Of a stretch of DNA of 64,000 bases, positions 45,270-53,088 are shown in pieces. Position 1 is the stretch's first letter. Every line of letters begins with the position of its first letter. The translations under genes and the position numbers were made by a program. The notes beneath the pieces are model-generated. The model was not told the origin of the DNA. It did not search any database and saw nothing but the letters and a program-made list of their open reading frames with translations. The stretch comes from Pseudocolwellia sp. AS88 (lineage in GTDB: Bacteria > Pseudomonadota > Gammaproteobacteria > Enterobacterales > Alteromonadaceae). The stretch covers positions 1-64,000 of the forward strand of contig NZ_JAUPEC010000023.1 in the NCBI RefSeq assembly GCF_030551755.1, written 5' to 3'.

Positions 45270-46448
45270 CTAATCTATTGCACCACTAGGAACACTTGTT
45301 GGGCTAATATGTTCTATAGGGTAACAACCAAGTACTTTAATGAAGTTTGTATGTTGGGTTATTTCAGAAATAGCTTCCTGAATAGCTAAGCTTTTCAAGT
45401 TAGCTTCTACGTCTAAATAGAACATCTCTTCCCAAGGTCTACCTTGAATTGGACGAGATTCCAATTTACACATGTTAATCCCTTTTTCTTTTAATACGAT
45501 TAAGCATTCAACTAAAGCACCAGGCTTTTGGCTAGTAGCCAAAACAATGGTGGTTTTGGCAGGTATTTGCTCAGCTACATCAACAGGTTTACGTGCAACT
45601 AAAACAAATCGGCTGTGATTTTCAGCTTGGTTTGCGATAGATTTTTCTAAAGCATGTAGTTTATATAACTTACCGCCTTCTTCACTGCCAATAACCGCAA
45701 CTGTTGCATCTTGTAGTTCATATGCTTTAGCCATAGCTTCAGCCGTACTTTCACAATACTCAATACGGATATCTTTTTGTTTATCTAAAAAGTTACTACA
45801 TTGTGCAAATGGTTGGCCATGAGCATAAATAGTTTTAATTTTATTAAGTTCAGTGTTTACCGCTGTAAGTAAGCAATGTTCAATAGGCTGAGTAATTTCA
45901 CCCACAATAGAAAGGTTAGTATGCTGTAAAACGTCATACACTTGGTTAATGCTGCCTGAGCTTGTGTTTTCTACAGGTAACATACCGTAATCAACTTGTC
46001 CTGATTCCACTTGCTGCATAATTTCAGTAAAGCTTTTGCAACCAGATTCAATAATCTTTTCAGCTCTTCGGGAGAAATATCTATGGCTAGCTAAATAACT
46101 GTAAGAACCTTTGTCACCTAAAAAAGCAACACTTACGGTTGGTACTTGAATATTAGGATTAGCAAGAGTTTGTAAGTAAGCTTGTTGATTTAGAACTGAA
46201 TCTTCAATAATAGTATGAAAAACACTGGTAACGTAATGAGCGTCTAAACCTAGCTTTTTACCTTCTGTGATTAATCTAATTAAAAGCGCTTGCTCTCGTT
46301 GTTGATCACGCACAGGTCTAATTAGGTGGGCTTTGCTTTTCGCTACATTTAATGTGAGAGCGCGTCTTTGAGCAAATAGTTCTAATAACTGTTGGTCGAG
46401 GTTAGTAATTTTCTCACGAATTTTGTCAAGATCTAGATCTTCGTTCAC
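45270..46448 (-). CDS. pheA: Bifunctional chorismate mutase / prephenate dehydratase
   Basis: This 392-residue P-protein makes phenylpyruvate from chorismate. The chorismate mutase (AroQ) domain is at about 1-95 (IREKITNLDQQLLELFAQRRAL). The prephenate dehydratase domain is at about 105-285 (FLGDKGSYSYLASHRYF, VENTSSGSINQVYDVL). The ACT domain is at about 300-380, with GALVECL and ESRP, where phenylalanine inhibits. It starts with GTG after AGGAAA. A Phe-rich leader peptide and attenuator lie upstream. Confidence 0.97.
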   Translation of the reverse strand: MNEDLDLDKIREKITNLDQQLLELFAQRRALTLNVAKSKAHLIRPVRDQQREQALLIRLITEGKKLGLDAHYVTSVFHTIIEDSVLNQQAYLQTLANPNIQVPTVSVAFLGDKGSYSYLASHRYFSRRAEKIIESGCKSFTEIMQQVESGQVDYGMLPVENTSSGSINQVYDVLQHTNLSIVGEITQPIEHCLLTAVNTELNKIKTIYAHGQPFAQCSNFLDKQKDIRIEYCESTAEAMAKAYELQDATVAVIGSEEGGKLYKLHALEKSIANQAENHSRFVLVARKPVDVAEQIPAKTTIVLATSQKPGALVECLIVLKEKGINMCKLESRPIQGRPWEEMFYLDVEANLKSLAIQEAISEITQHTNFIKVLGCYPIEHISPTSVPSGAID

Positions 46449-46505
46449 CGTATTTTTCCTATAAAATAAATGAAATAGTCAGCACCAATATTTCCATTTT
46501 TCCAT

Positions 46506-46530
46506 AAAAAAACCTCCAATTGGGAGGTTT
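46506..46530 (-). terminator. Attenuator terminator of pheA
   Basis: On the minus strand AAACCTCCC-AATT-GGAGGTTTTTTT forms a stem followed by a T-run, about 60 bases before the pheA start. An upstream segment (46557-46566, minus GAGGGAGTTT) can pair with its 5' arm as antiterminator. Confidence 0.85.
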
Positions 46531-46570
46531 CATTATCGTGATTTGTACGAATAAAAAAACTCCCTCATCC

Positions 46571-46630
46571 TTATTTTATAAAAGGAAAAAGGTTAAATCG
46601 TGCAAAATAAAAAGATTGAATAATGTTCAT
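46571..46630 (-). CDS. pheL: pheA leader peptide (19 aa, Phe-rich)
   Basis: A 20-codon frame encodes MNIIQSFYFARFNLFPFIK, with Phe at positions 7, 9, 12, 15 and 17 and Tyr at 8. AGGA lies seven bases before the ATG. It ends 41 bases before an intrinsic terminator that precedes pheA. This is the layout of classical phenylalanine attenuators: a ribosome stalled at Phe codons favours the antiterminator. The sequence differs from the enteric PheL. Assignment rests on position, composition and the competing hairpins. Confidence 0.85.
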   Translation of the reverse strand: MNIIQSFYFARFNLFPFIK

Positions 46631-46639
46631 GCATGTATC

Positions 46640-47176
46640 CTATCTATCACGCGGTAAATATTCAACCGTTTCCTTATACGTTTTTTATTGAAAATATAAT
46701 TAAGCTAATTTTCATGTATACAATTATAGCTAACATTGTCATTTAGCCACTTGAATATATCTAAAATGTAGATTCATTTTATGTCACTTTTTATTTAACG
46801 AGAAAGTTAAGAAGCTAGGCTGAATAGAGCTTTTAGAGGACTAATTAGGTAAGAAAAAAATCATCAGAAATAACTCATTTTCTTTATGTAAATTTAGTTT
46901 TTGTAAAAATTGTTATATTTGTTAAGATAATGTCAAGAGTCGGTTATCGTTTAGGTTTTTAGCAGTGTTTTTTAGGAAATAATGCTAAGCAGTATAAATT
47001 TATATTTCAATGGAATATAAATCTAATTTCACATTTATGTGTCATTGAAAGCGTATAAATATCGTTATTCAATAGTTACCACTTTACATGACTATTTATC
47101 ATGGTAGATAAAATAGCTATTTTTTGTATAGCCCATAACAAGTATTGTTAACAGGCTAGAATTTACGGTAAATAAA
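46640..47176. other. Spacer upstream of the pheA leader
   Basis: This AT-rich divergent spacer must hold the pheA leader promoter and that of the 114-residue protein. A TATAAT-like box on the minus strand occurs near 46724-46729, without a convincing -35. No gene, repeat family member or structured RNA is recognised. Confidence 0.5.
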
Positions 47177-47521
47177 ATGTCAGATGAAAATGCTCGCTAT
47201 ATCCAAGTAGGTGATTGGGTATTTGAAGTTAAAACAGTAAGAGCTTTAAGAGTTGATGAATATGGAAAACCTTATTCAGCCATTGCAAATTGTAATTTAA
47301 ATGGTAATTCAATGTACATTGATGGTTTATTAACTAAAGACGATAAAGACTTTAGTAAAGAAGACCTTATGACTTTTCATAAATTTAGTCAAAAAATGGG
47401 ACTTGAGAATATGTCCTACCATAGATATCAAAATGGTGAGTCAGTAACGAAGGATGTTAAAGTTCAATCCTTTGACAAGAAACCAAAAGCAAAAGATGTA
47501 AAGATGAGATTAGTTAAATAG
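47177..47521 (+). CDS. Small cytoplasmic protein of unknown function (114 aa)
   Basis: This is a soluble protein with a beta-rich N-terminal half (YIQVGDWVFEVKTVRALRVDEYGK, then NCNLNGNSMYIDGLL) and a basic C-terminus (KKPKAKDVKMRLVK). There is no signal peptide or membrane helix. I do not recognise a family. The following inverted repeat (47549-47557 / 47574-47582) may be its terminator. It stands alone between pheA and the DUF2058 gene. Confidence 0.65.
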   Translation: MSDENARYIQVGDWVFEVKTVRALRVDEYGKPYSAIANCNLNGNSMYIDGLLTKDDKDFSKEDLMTFHKFSQKMGLENMSYHRYQNGESVTKDVKVQSFDKKPKAKDVKMRLVK

Positions 47522-47548
47522 TTTTTTAACTCATATCCTTTATTAACT

Positions 47549-47582
47549 AATGAATTGTTATTAATTTTAATAGCAATTCATT
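47549..47582 (+). terminator. Possible terminator after the 114-aa protein gene
   Basis: AATGAATTG (47549-47557) / CAATTCATT (47574-47582) forms a 9-bp stem 27 bases after the stop codon. No strong T-run follows. Confidence 0.45.
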
Positions 47583-47705
47583 GGTTGAAGAATAATCCAA
47601 AATAAGCCAGAACTGATGGCGATCCTTCCTTTGTCCCTTTAATAAATTAAGAATGGTGCTAAAATACTGTTTTTTTATGTATGAAATAAACTAGAGCAAA
47701 ATTTT

Positions 47706-48257
47706 ATGGCATCCTTACAAGACCAATTGCTAAAAGCAGGCCTAACAACTAAACAAAAAGCACGTCAAGCTAATAGCGATCAACGTAAAAAAAACAAGCA
47801 AAAACGTAGTGGCGTTCAGCACGACCTCAGCTTACAAGAAAAAGTGAAACAAGATTTAGCAGCAAGCAAAGCAGAAAAAGCTAAGAAAGATTCTGAATTA
47901 AATGCGCAAAAACAAAAACAGCTTGCTGAAAAAGAAACACACCTAAGAATTCTTCAAATTTTACAACATCATCAGTTAACTAACATTAACGGTGAAACAG
48001 AATATAATTATACTTTTAACAACAAAGTTAAAAAATTATTAGTAGATGCCGTTACTCATAAAGCATTGGTTAATGGTCGTTTAGCTGTTTGTGGTTTAGA
48101 TGATAAAACGTATGTTGTTACATTTGAAACTGCAGAAAAAATAGCAACATTAAATAGTTCTGTTATTTTAGTTCAAAATGATAAAGTCGAAGCAGACAAT
48201 GTTGATGAGGATGACCCTTATGCAGAATTCCAAATCCCAGATGATCTTATGTGGTAA
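47706..48257 (+). CDS. yaiL: DUF2058 (YaiL-like) nucleoprotein
   Basis: This 183-residue protein begins MASLQDQLLKAGLTTKQKARQ, the DUF2058 signature. A highly charged coiled-coil region (about 20-80) and a compact C-terminal domain (about 85-183) follow. The family is annotated as polynucleotide-associated on thin evidence; function is unknown. Confidence 0.88.
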   Translation: MASLQDQLLKAGLTTKQKARQANSDQRKKNKQKRSGVQHDLSLQEKVKQDLAASKAEKAKKDSELNAQKQKQLAEKETHLRILQILQHHQLTNINGETEYNYTFNNKVKKLLVDAVTHKALVNGRLAVCGLDDKTYVVTFETAEKIATLNSSVILVQNDKVEADNVDEDDPYAEFQIPDDLMW

Positions 48258-48280
48258 CACACTTCCAAAAGCTTTATTAA

Positions 48281-48310
48281 TTTAACCCAACATAGTTTGG
48301 GTTAAACTTT
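48281..48310 (+). terminator. yaiL terminator
   Basis: TTTAACCCAA (48281-48290) / TTGGGTTAAA (48297-48306) forms a perfect 10-bp stem with a 6-nt loop, followed by CTTTT. Confidence 0.75.
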
Positions 48311-48349
48311 TCCAAACGTGATTTTAATTTCATTATACAAAGAGACAAT

Positions 48350-48715
48350 ATGTTTATTATTAGATGGCTTTTAGGTTGTATCATTTTAGGTTTAAACTTT
48401 ATTTTTAGCCCTCGTTCACCTAAGCGAGAAGCTTCTGTTCAACAAGCAATTAATGATAAAACACAGTACTTCACACTTTATCAATTACCTGCTTGTCCAT
48501 TTTGTGTAAAAGTGCGTAGAGCCATTAAACGTGAAGGTTTACAAATTAATATTGTAAGTACTAAAGATGATGTTTACCGTAATGAATTAGTAAATGGTGG
48601 TGGTAAGCACAAAGTTCCATGTTTAAAAATTGCTAAACCAAATGAACCAGTAGAATGGTTATATGAATCAAGCGATATAGTTGCTTATTTAAAAACATTT
48701 TCTAGTGTTTCTTGA
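48350..48715 (+). CDS. Membrane-tethered glutaredoxin
   Basis: This 121-residue protein has a short N-terminal hydrophobic helix (about 3-20) followed by a glutaredoxin domain. The active site is CPFC in QLPACPFCVKVRRAIKREG (about 46-50). The cis-Pro region KHKVPCLKI and SSDIVAYL complete the fold. It probably faces the cytoplasm, reducing disulfides or glutathionylated proteins. The target is unknown. Confidence 0.88.
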   Translation: MFIIRWLLGCIILGLNFIFSPRSPKREASVQQAINDKTQYFTLYQLPACPFCVKVRRAIKREGLQINIVSTKDDVYRNELVNGGGKHKVPCLKIAKPNEPVEWLYESSDIVAYLKTFSSVS

Positions 48716-48882
48716 TCTTTTAGGGTTAAGTGTTAAACGAACCGAAAGGGTAGTATGTGTTTAACATTTATTAGGAGCTATCGTTCTTTCTAATAAACAG
48801 CCACAGGTTATATACTCTGCCTTTTTTAAATACCAAACACTCAATAAACTTCCCCTTTAAATTTATCCTTTTCTATACTCAA

Positions 48883-48914
48883 GTATAAAGTATGAAATTA
48901 ATCATACTTTATAC
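48883..48914. promoter_or_regulatory. 32-bp perfect palindrome upstream of msrPQ
   Basis: GTATAAAGTATGA (48883-48895) / TCATACTTTATAC (48902-48914) are exact inverted arms around a 6-base centre, 123 bases before the msrP start. It may be an operator or the terminator of the glutaredoxin gene. The surrounding 48716-49037 spacer also has a GTTAAAC/GTTTAAC pair near 48732-48764. Confidence 0.5.
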
Positions 48915-49037
48915 GGTCTTATTAAATATCAGTTAAAACAAATACGTTTTTTATTCCTAAATGTATTTAACTTTTGAGCCAGAATTAGGCTTATAAAGTT
49001 GTTTTTAATATTTTTATTTCAAAGAAAAGGGCGAAGT

Positions 49038-50060
49038 ATGCTTATTAAATCTCCAGTAAAGTCTGCTCTAAAAGAGAATGAAGTTACCGATGAAAGTGTT
49101 TATAACGGTAGACGTAGTTTATTGAAGTCTATGGGCTTTATCGGTGCAGGTACATTACTTTCTAATTCAATTGCTACTTCTGCCAATGCTGAAGGTTTTG
49201 GTTTGTTTTCGTCAGATGAAGCTAAAGAGTTCGAACGAACTCCACTTAAATATACACCGGCAAATGTAGGCGAAAGTTCTGACGTTTTAACACCTGAAAG
49301 TAAGGTGATTAGCCATAACAACTTTTATGAATTTGGTACTAATAAATCTGATCCAGTAAATAATTCACAAGGTTTTAAAGTTGAACCATGGTCATTAAAA
49401 ATATCAGGTGAAGTGAATAAACCATTCACTTTAGATTACGACGACTTATTTAATAAGTACGCGATTGAAGAACGTATTTATCGTTTACGTTGTGTTGAAG
49501 CTTGGTCGATGGTTGTTCCATGGTTAGGCTTTTCATTAGCAGATATCATTAAGCAAGCGGATCCAACCTCAAAAGCTAAATATGTCGCATTTGAAACATT
49601 AGATGATCCTAAACAAATGCCAGGGCAAAGAAGTCGCCGCATCGGTGGTGGTATTGATTTCCCTTATGTTGAAGGTTTACGGATAGATGAGGCAATGAAC
49701 CCACTTACTTTTATGAGTGTGGGTTTGTACGGTAAAACATTAGCTCCACAAAATGGTGCACCAATACGTTTAGTTGTACCTTGGAAATATGGTTTTAAGA
49801 GTATTAAATCTATTGTAAGCATTAAGCTTGTAGAAAAAATGCCACCTACAACTTGGAATATACTCGGTCCAAGTGAATATGGATTTTATGCAAACGTAAA
49901 TCCAGATGTGTCGCATCCGCGTTGGAGCCAAGCCAGTGAACGAAGAATTACTGGAGGCGGCTTGTTTGCCAGAAACAGAATAGAAACATTACCATTTAAT
50001 GGCTACTCTGAAGAAGTTGCACATATGTACAAAGATATGGATTTACGGAAATATTATTAA
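49038..50060 (+). CDS. msrP: Methionine sulfoxide reductase catalytic subunit MsrP
   Basis: This periplasmic molybdenum enzyme repairs oxidised methionines of envelope proteins. From the ATG at 49038 the protein has 340 residues. A Tat-type signal contains [12 protein letters not shown] (about 24-35) and ends near TSANA|EG. The molybdenum-ligand Cys is in [14 protein letters not shown]. The upstream extension from 48999 is unlikely because GGGCGAAG lies just before 49038. msrQ starts within its stop (TAATG). Confidence 0.94.
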   Translation: MLIKSPVKSALKENEVTDESVYNGRRSLLKSMGFIGAGTLLSNSIATSANAEGFGLFSSDEAKEFERTPLKYTPANVGESSDVLTPESKVISHNNFYEFGTNKSDPVNNSQGFKVEPWSLKISGEVNKPFTLDYDDLFNKYAIEERIYRLRCVEAWSMVVPWLGFSLADIIKQADPTSKAKYVAFETLDDPKQMPGQRSRRIGGGIDFPYVEGLRIDEAMNPLTFMSVGLYGKTLAPQNGAPIRLVVPWKYGFKSIKSIVSIKLVEKMPPTTWNILGPSEYGFYANVNPDVSHPRWSQASERRITGGGLFARNRIETLPFNGYSEEVAHMYKDMDLRKYY

Positions 50061-50662
50061 TGCTAATTAAGAAATACTTTCCGCCAACTTGGCTAGCTAA
50101 AACTTTTATACATCTAGCCTCGTTATTGCCTTTAGCTAATCTTTATTGGTTGGCATATTTTGACGAATTAGGCGGTGACCCTGTAAAAGAAGTGATTCAT
50201 TTTACAGGCATTGGAGCACTTAATTTACTTCTACTCTCTTTAATATTGACGCCTTTAGCTAAAGTATTAAAACAAGGTAAGCTAATACAGTTACGTAGAG
50301 TTATCGGTTTATATGCTTTCTTTTATGGATTGCTGCACATACTAAACTTTTTGTTTTTTGAAGTTCAGTTTGATTTTTCGCTATTTATTGATGAGATATT
50401 TGATCGTCCATACATCACTGTTGGCATGACAGCTTTATTAATACTAACAGCCTTGGCAGTTACATCTATTGGTTTTATACGACGTAAAATGGGGCGTAAT
50501 TGGCAAAAACTTCACAACTTAACTTATTTAGCTGGCGCATTGGTTGTTATACATTTTTTCTGGTCTGTTAAATCAGAATTAACCAGTCCATTAATGTATA
50601 TCGCATTCTTCTTATTTTTACTTTACTTACGAAAAGACAAGTTTCGTCGTTGGATAAAATAA
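50060..50662 (+). CDS. msrQ: Heme-binding membrane subunit MsrQ
   Basis: This 200-residue inner-membrane protein has about six helices of the ferric-reductase-like fold. Heme-ligand histidine candidates lie in GLLHILNF and WQKLHNLTYLAGALVVIHFFW. It passes electrons from the quinone pool or flavins to MsrP. Coupled to msrP by a one-base overlap. Confidence 0.94.
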   Translation: MLIKKYFPPTWLAKTFIHLASLLPLANLYWLAYFDELGGDPVKEVIHFTGIGALNLLLLSLILTPLAKVLKQGKLIQLRRVIGLYAFFYGLLHILNFLFFEVQFDFSLFIDEIFDRPYITVGMTALLILTALAVTSIGFIRRKMGRNWQKLHNLTYLAGALVVIHFFWSVKSELTSPLMYIAFFLFLLYLRKDKFRRWIK

Positions 50663-50723
50663 GCCATTTAGAATCAATGTTTTTAGAAGGTTAACTTTTA
50701 AAACCTGAACGTTAGAATGTAAT

Positions 50724-50767
50724 AAAAAAGCTCAAACTGTATTTTTACTTACAGGTTGAGCTTTTTT
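50724..50767 (+). terminator. msrPQ terminator
   Basis: AAAAAAGCTCAAACTGT (50724-50740) / ACAGGTTGAGCTTTTTT (50751-50767) makes a long stem with one G-T pair and a terminal T-run. Confidence 0.9.
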
Positions 50768-50792
50768 GTGTCAGCCTCATTATTTTTCGGTT

Positions 50793-51030
50793 AACTAACC
50801 TGAACTCGGGATAATGGATTTTGTAAGCCTTTGATTTATTATATCTTATCTATAAAGTAATGTGGTTTTAACTTATCTTAATGATTTTATATTTTCCTAA
50901 TGTTGGTATTTAGTCCGTATACCAAGGCGTTTTTATGTACTAATAGCTGGCTATTAGTAATAAAAGCAACGATGGTAGGCGGTTAAATAACAATGTTAGG
51001 CATAATCGCTTATCCCGAGTTAAGGTTAAT
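50793..51030. repeat. MITE-like intergenic element, copy 4
   Basis: The ends are TAACCTGAACTCGGGATAA (50796-50814) and TTATCCCGAGTTAAGGTTA (51010-51028), nearly perfect inverted repeats. The core contains CCGTATACCAAGGCGTTTTTAT, the perfect hairpin TAATAGCTGGCTATTA and CGATGGTAGGCGGTTAAATA. It aligns along its length with copy 2 except for the hairpin module. The right terminus runs into the stop codon of dgt. Confidence 0.8.
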
Positions 51031-52372
51031 TGTTATTATCTTTAAGATTATTCTGCGTCATAGGGATAAATAAAGTTTGATATAACCGAGTTGCGTAATC
51101 ATCTGTCATACCTGCAACATAATCGGCAATAATTCGATGAGCATTTAAGTTATTGTTTATAGCGTCTTGCCACTTGGTGGCTGTTGATTTAGGCAATAAA
51201 CGTAAAGGGTCTGATTCGAATGCTTCGAATAATTCCATCACTATCTGTTGGCCTTTGTATTCAATACGTTGAATACCGGTCTGCTTGATCACAAATTCAA
51301 ATACAAAATCTTTAAATATTTGTAAGACGTTAGCGGCTATTTCTGGCAGTTTTGCATTAAATTGCAATAAAGGCTCAGCAAAATTAAGCGATTCAGACTC
51401 ATTTAAATCGACCAAAATAACTTCAGTAATTAAGTAATTTACTAAGCCACCAATAGCTTCTTTTTGTAAATAAAAATGCTCGCTAAATAACTTGCTTGAT
51501 AAGTCCTTGCAATAAAGAGTTAACCATTCATTATCTAGTTCTATAAGCTTTTCTATTACTTGGTTATCAAAATCAGTTTGGTTAACTACACCTGTTACTA
51601 TTGCATCTTCTAAATCATGAATGCCGTAAGCAATATCGTCAGCGAGTTCCATAATCGAGCAATCAAATGATTTGAATTTTGTTTTATGGTGGCGATTATC
51701 TTGCTGAGATATTTGCTGAAATAGTTGTCTATCTACTTCAGATAAAGGTTTTAATATCCAAGCTAAGATGTCTAAATCGTCTGAATAAATACCTTTTGGT
51801 GGGTGCCATTGCGAAGCTTTCAATTGTCTAAAGGATGTTGGATCAGGCTGACTTTCTTGGCTCTGTAAATTATCGATAGTTTGCGGATATTTAAGTAAGC
51901 CTAACAAGCTTCTGCGAGTCAGATTCATGCCACAATCTTTACTAAAAGGTTCTAAGCGCGCCACTATTCTTAAAGTTTGTCCGTTACCTTCAAAGCCACC
52001 GTGATTTCTCATCATGTAATTTAAAGCAACTTCGCCACCATGACCAAAAGGCGGGTGACCAATATCATGAGCCAAACATATCGACTCTATTAAAGTATCA
52101 TCTTCGGGGAGTAAGTTATTACATTCATCTGGATATTTACAACGTAATTGAGAGGTAATGCCAGAACCGATTTGCGCCGCTTCTAAAGAGTGAGTTAAAC
52201 GAGTGCGATAGAAATCGTTTTGACCACTGCCCATAACTTGAGTTTTAGACTGTAAGCGCCTAAAAGCGGCAGAGTGTAATATTCTTGCTCTATCTCTTTG
52301 AAAGGGTGAGCGATGATCATGCTGACGTTTGGTCATACTTAGTTGACGTCTTTCTAACCAAGGTGATTCCAT
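51026..52372 (-). CDS. dgt: dGTPase-like HD-domain triphosphohydrolase
   Basis: This 448-residue protein of the Dgt family (type 2-like) splits dNTPs to nucleoside and triphosphate. Metal-binding residues are in RLTHSLEAAQIG (about 58-69), LAHDIGHPPFGHGGE (about 98-112) and ELADDIAYGIHDLED. The start follows AAGGGAAATA. Its stop codon falls inside the end of repeat copy 4, so the last few residues (NNLKDNNN) may have been altered by insertion. Confidence 0.93.
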   Translation of the reverse strand: MESPWLERRQLSMTKRQHDHRSPFQRDRARILHSAAFRRLQSKTQVMGSGQNDFYRTRLTHSLEAAQIGSGITSQLRCKYPDECNNLLPEDDTLIESICLAHDIGHPPFGHGGEVALNYMMRNHGGFEGNGQTLRIVARLEPFSKDCGMNLTRRSLLGLLKYPQTIDNLQSQESQPDPTSFRQLKASQWHPPKGIYSDDLDILAWILKPLSEVDRQLFQQISQQDNRHHKTKFKSFDCSIMELADDIAYGIHDLEDAIVTGVVNQTDFDNQVIEKLIELDNEWLTLYCKDLSSKLFSEHFYLQKEAIGGLVNYLITEVILVDLNESESLNFAEPLLQFNAKLPEIAANVLQIFKDFVFEFVIKQTGIQRIEYKGQQIVMELFEAFESDPLRLLPKSTATKWQDAINNNLNAHRIIADYVAGMTDDYATRLYQTLFIPMTQNNLKDNNN

Positions 52373-52414
52373 TATTTCCCTTACTTTAGTTTATAACTGA
52401 TAAATTATAGGCTT

Positions 52415-52580
52415 TTATACCAATTTGATTAATGAAGTGATCTACTTTTTCATGAGGAAAAATGGATAATTACAAGGCATAAAATTTAGTAAGTAGTTAT
52501 TCTACTTATAAATTTTATAACGCCGTCATTATTAATTTTAACCGTTAAAAATGAGCAGTTAATTAATCAACTTGGTATTA
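52415..52580. repeat. 166-bp palindromic intergenic element
   Basis: The ends TTATACCAATTTGATTAAT (52415-52433) and ATTAATCAACTTGGTATTA (52562-52580) are inverted repeats with two mismatches. Inside, ATAAAATTTAGTAAGTAG faces CTACTTATAAATTTTAT (about 52480-52519). The whole would fold into a long hairpin. It has no coding frame and is distinct from the five-copy family. Only one copy is seen in the window. Confidence 0.75.
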
Positions 52581-52870
52581 ATCATACAAATTAACTTTAT
52601 ACGATGTTGCTTAACGCTTAAAGAGCTAATTACATAAAAATCATTTATTCTTGTCTATGTGGTCAACTTATTGCTTGTTTTACACATGTTTAAACAGTTA
52701 AAAAGTTTTATTTTTTAAATTTATTTTAAGCTATTGTTATATAGGTATTATTTTGAATAATGTTATGAATTACAATTATTCAAATATGTACTTATGCACT
52801 GCATTGATGCAAATACTTGCTCAATAAAGGTAATGGCTAGACTAGATTGATTCATATTAATAACAATAAG

Positions 52871-53069
52871 TAACCTGAACTCAGTTTAAGATTTTTTTAA
52901 TTCATTGAAATTGTTACTCATAAAACTTGAATTATACGCTAGCTTGATAGTTTTTCTTTCTTCAAGGCAAATTTCGCGTCAATAGCTAGCCTATTGCAAG
53001 TAAATTTAACGATGAAGCAAGTAAAAGTAGCTGTTAGGGATGAATATATTAAGCCGATCTCAGATTAAG
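52871..53069. repeat. MITE-like intergenic element, copy 5 (diverged)
   Basis: TAACCTGAACTCAGTTTAAG (52871-52890) and TTAAGCCGATCTCAGATTAA (53049-53068) are inverted with about 15 of 20 matches. Inside, AATAGCTAGCCTATT recalls the hairpin of copy 4, and AACGATG follows it as in copies 1, 2 and 4. It ends 20 bases before the nucleoside hydrolase start. The spacer between this and the 52415-52580 element shows nothing recognised. Confidence 0.55.
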
Positions 53070-53088
53070 TACTTTAAAGGAAGATTTA

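Noticed and set aside
48999-49037. A longer N-terminus for MsrP
   Set aside because: It would place extra hydrophobic residues before the Tat motif; the ATG at 49038 has a better ribosome site.
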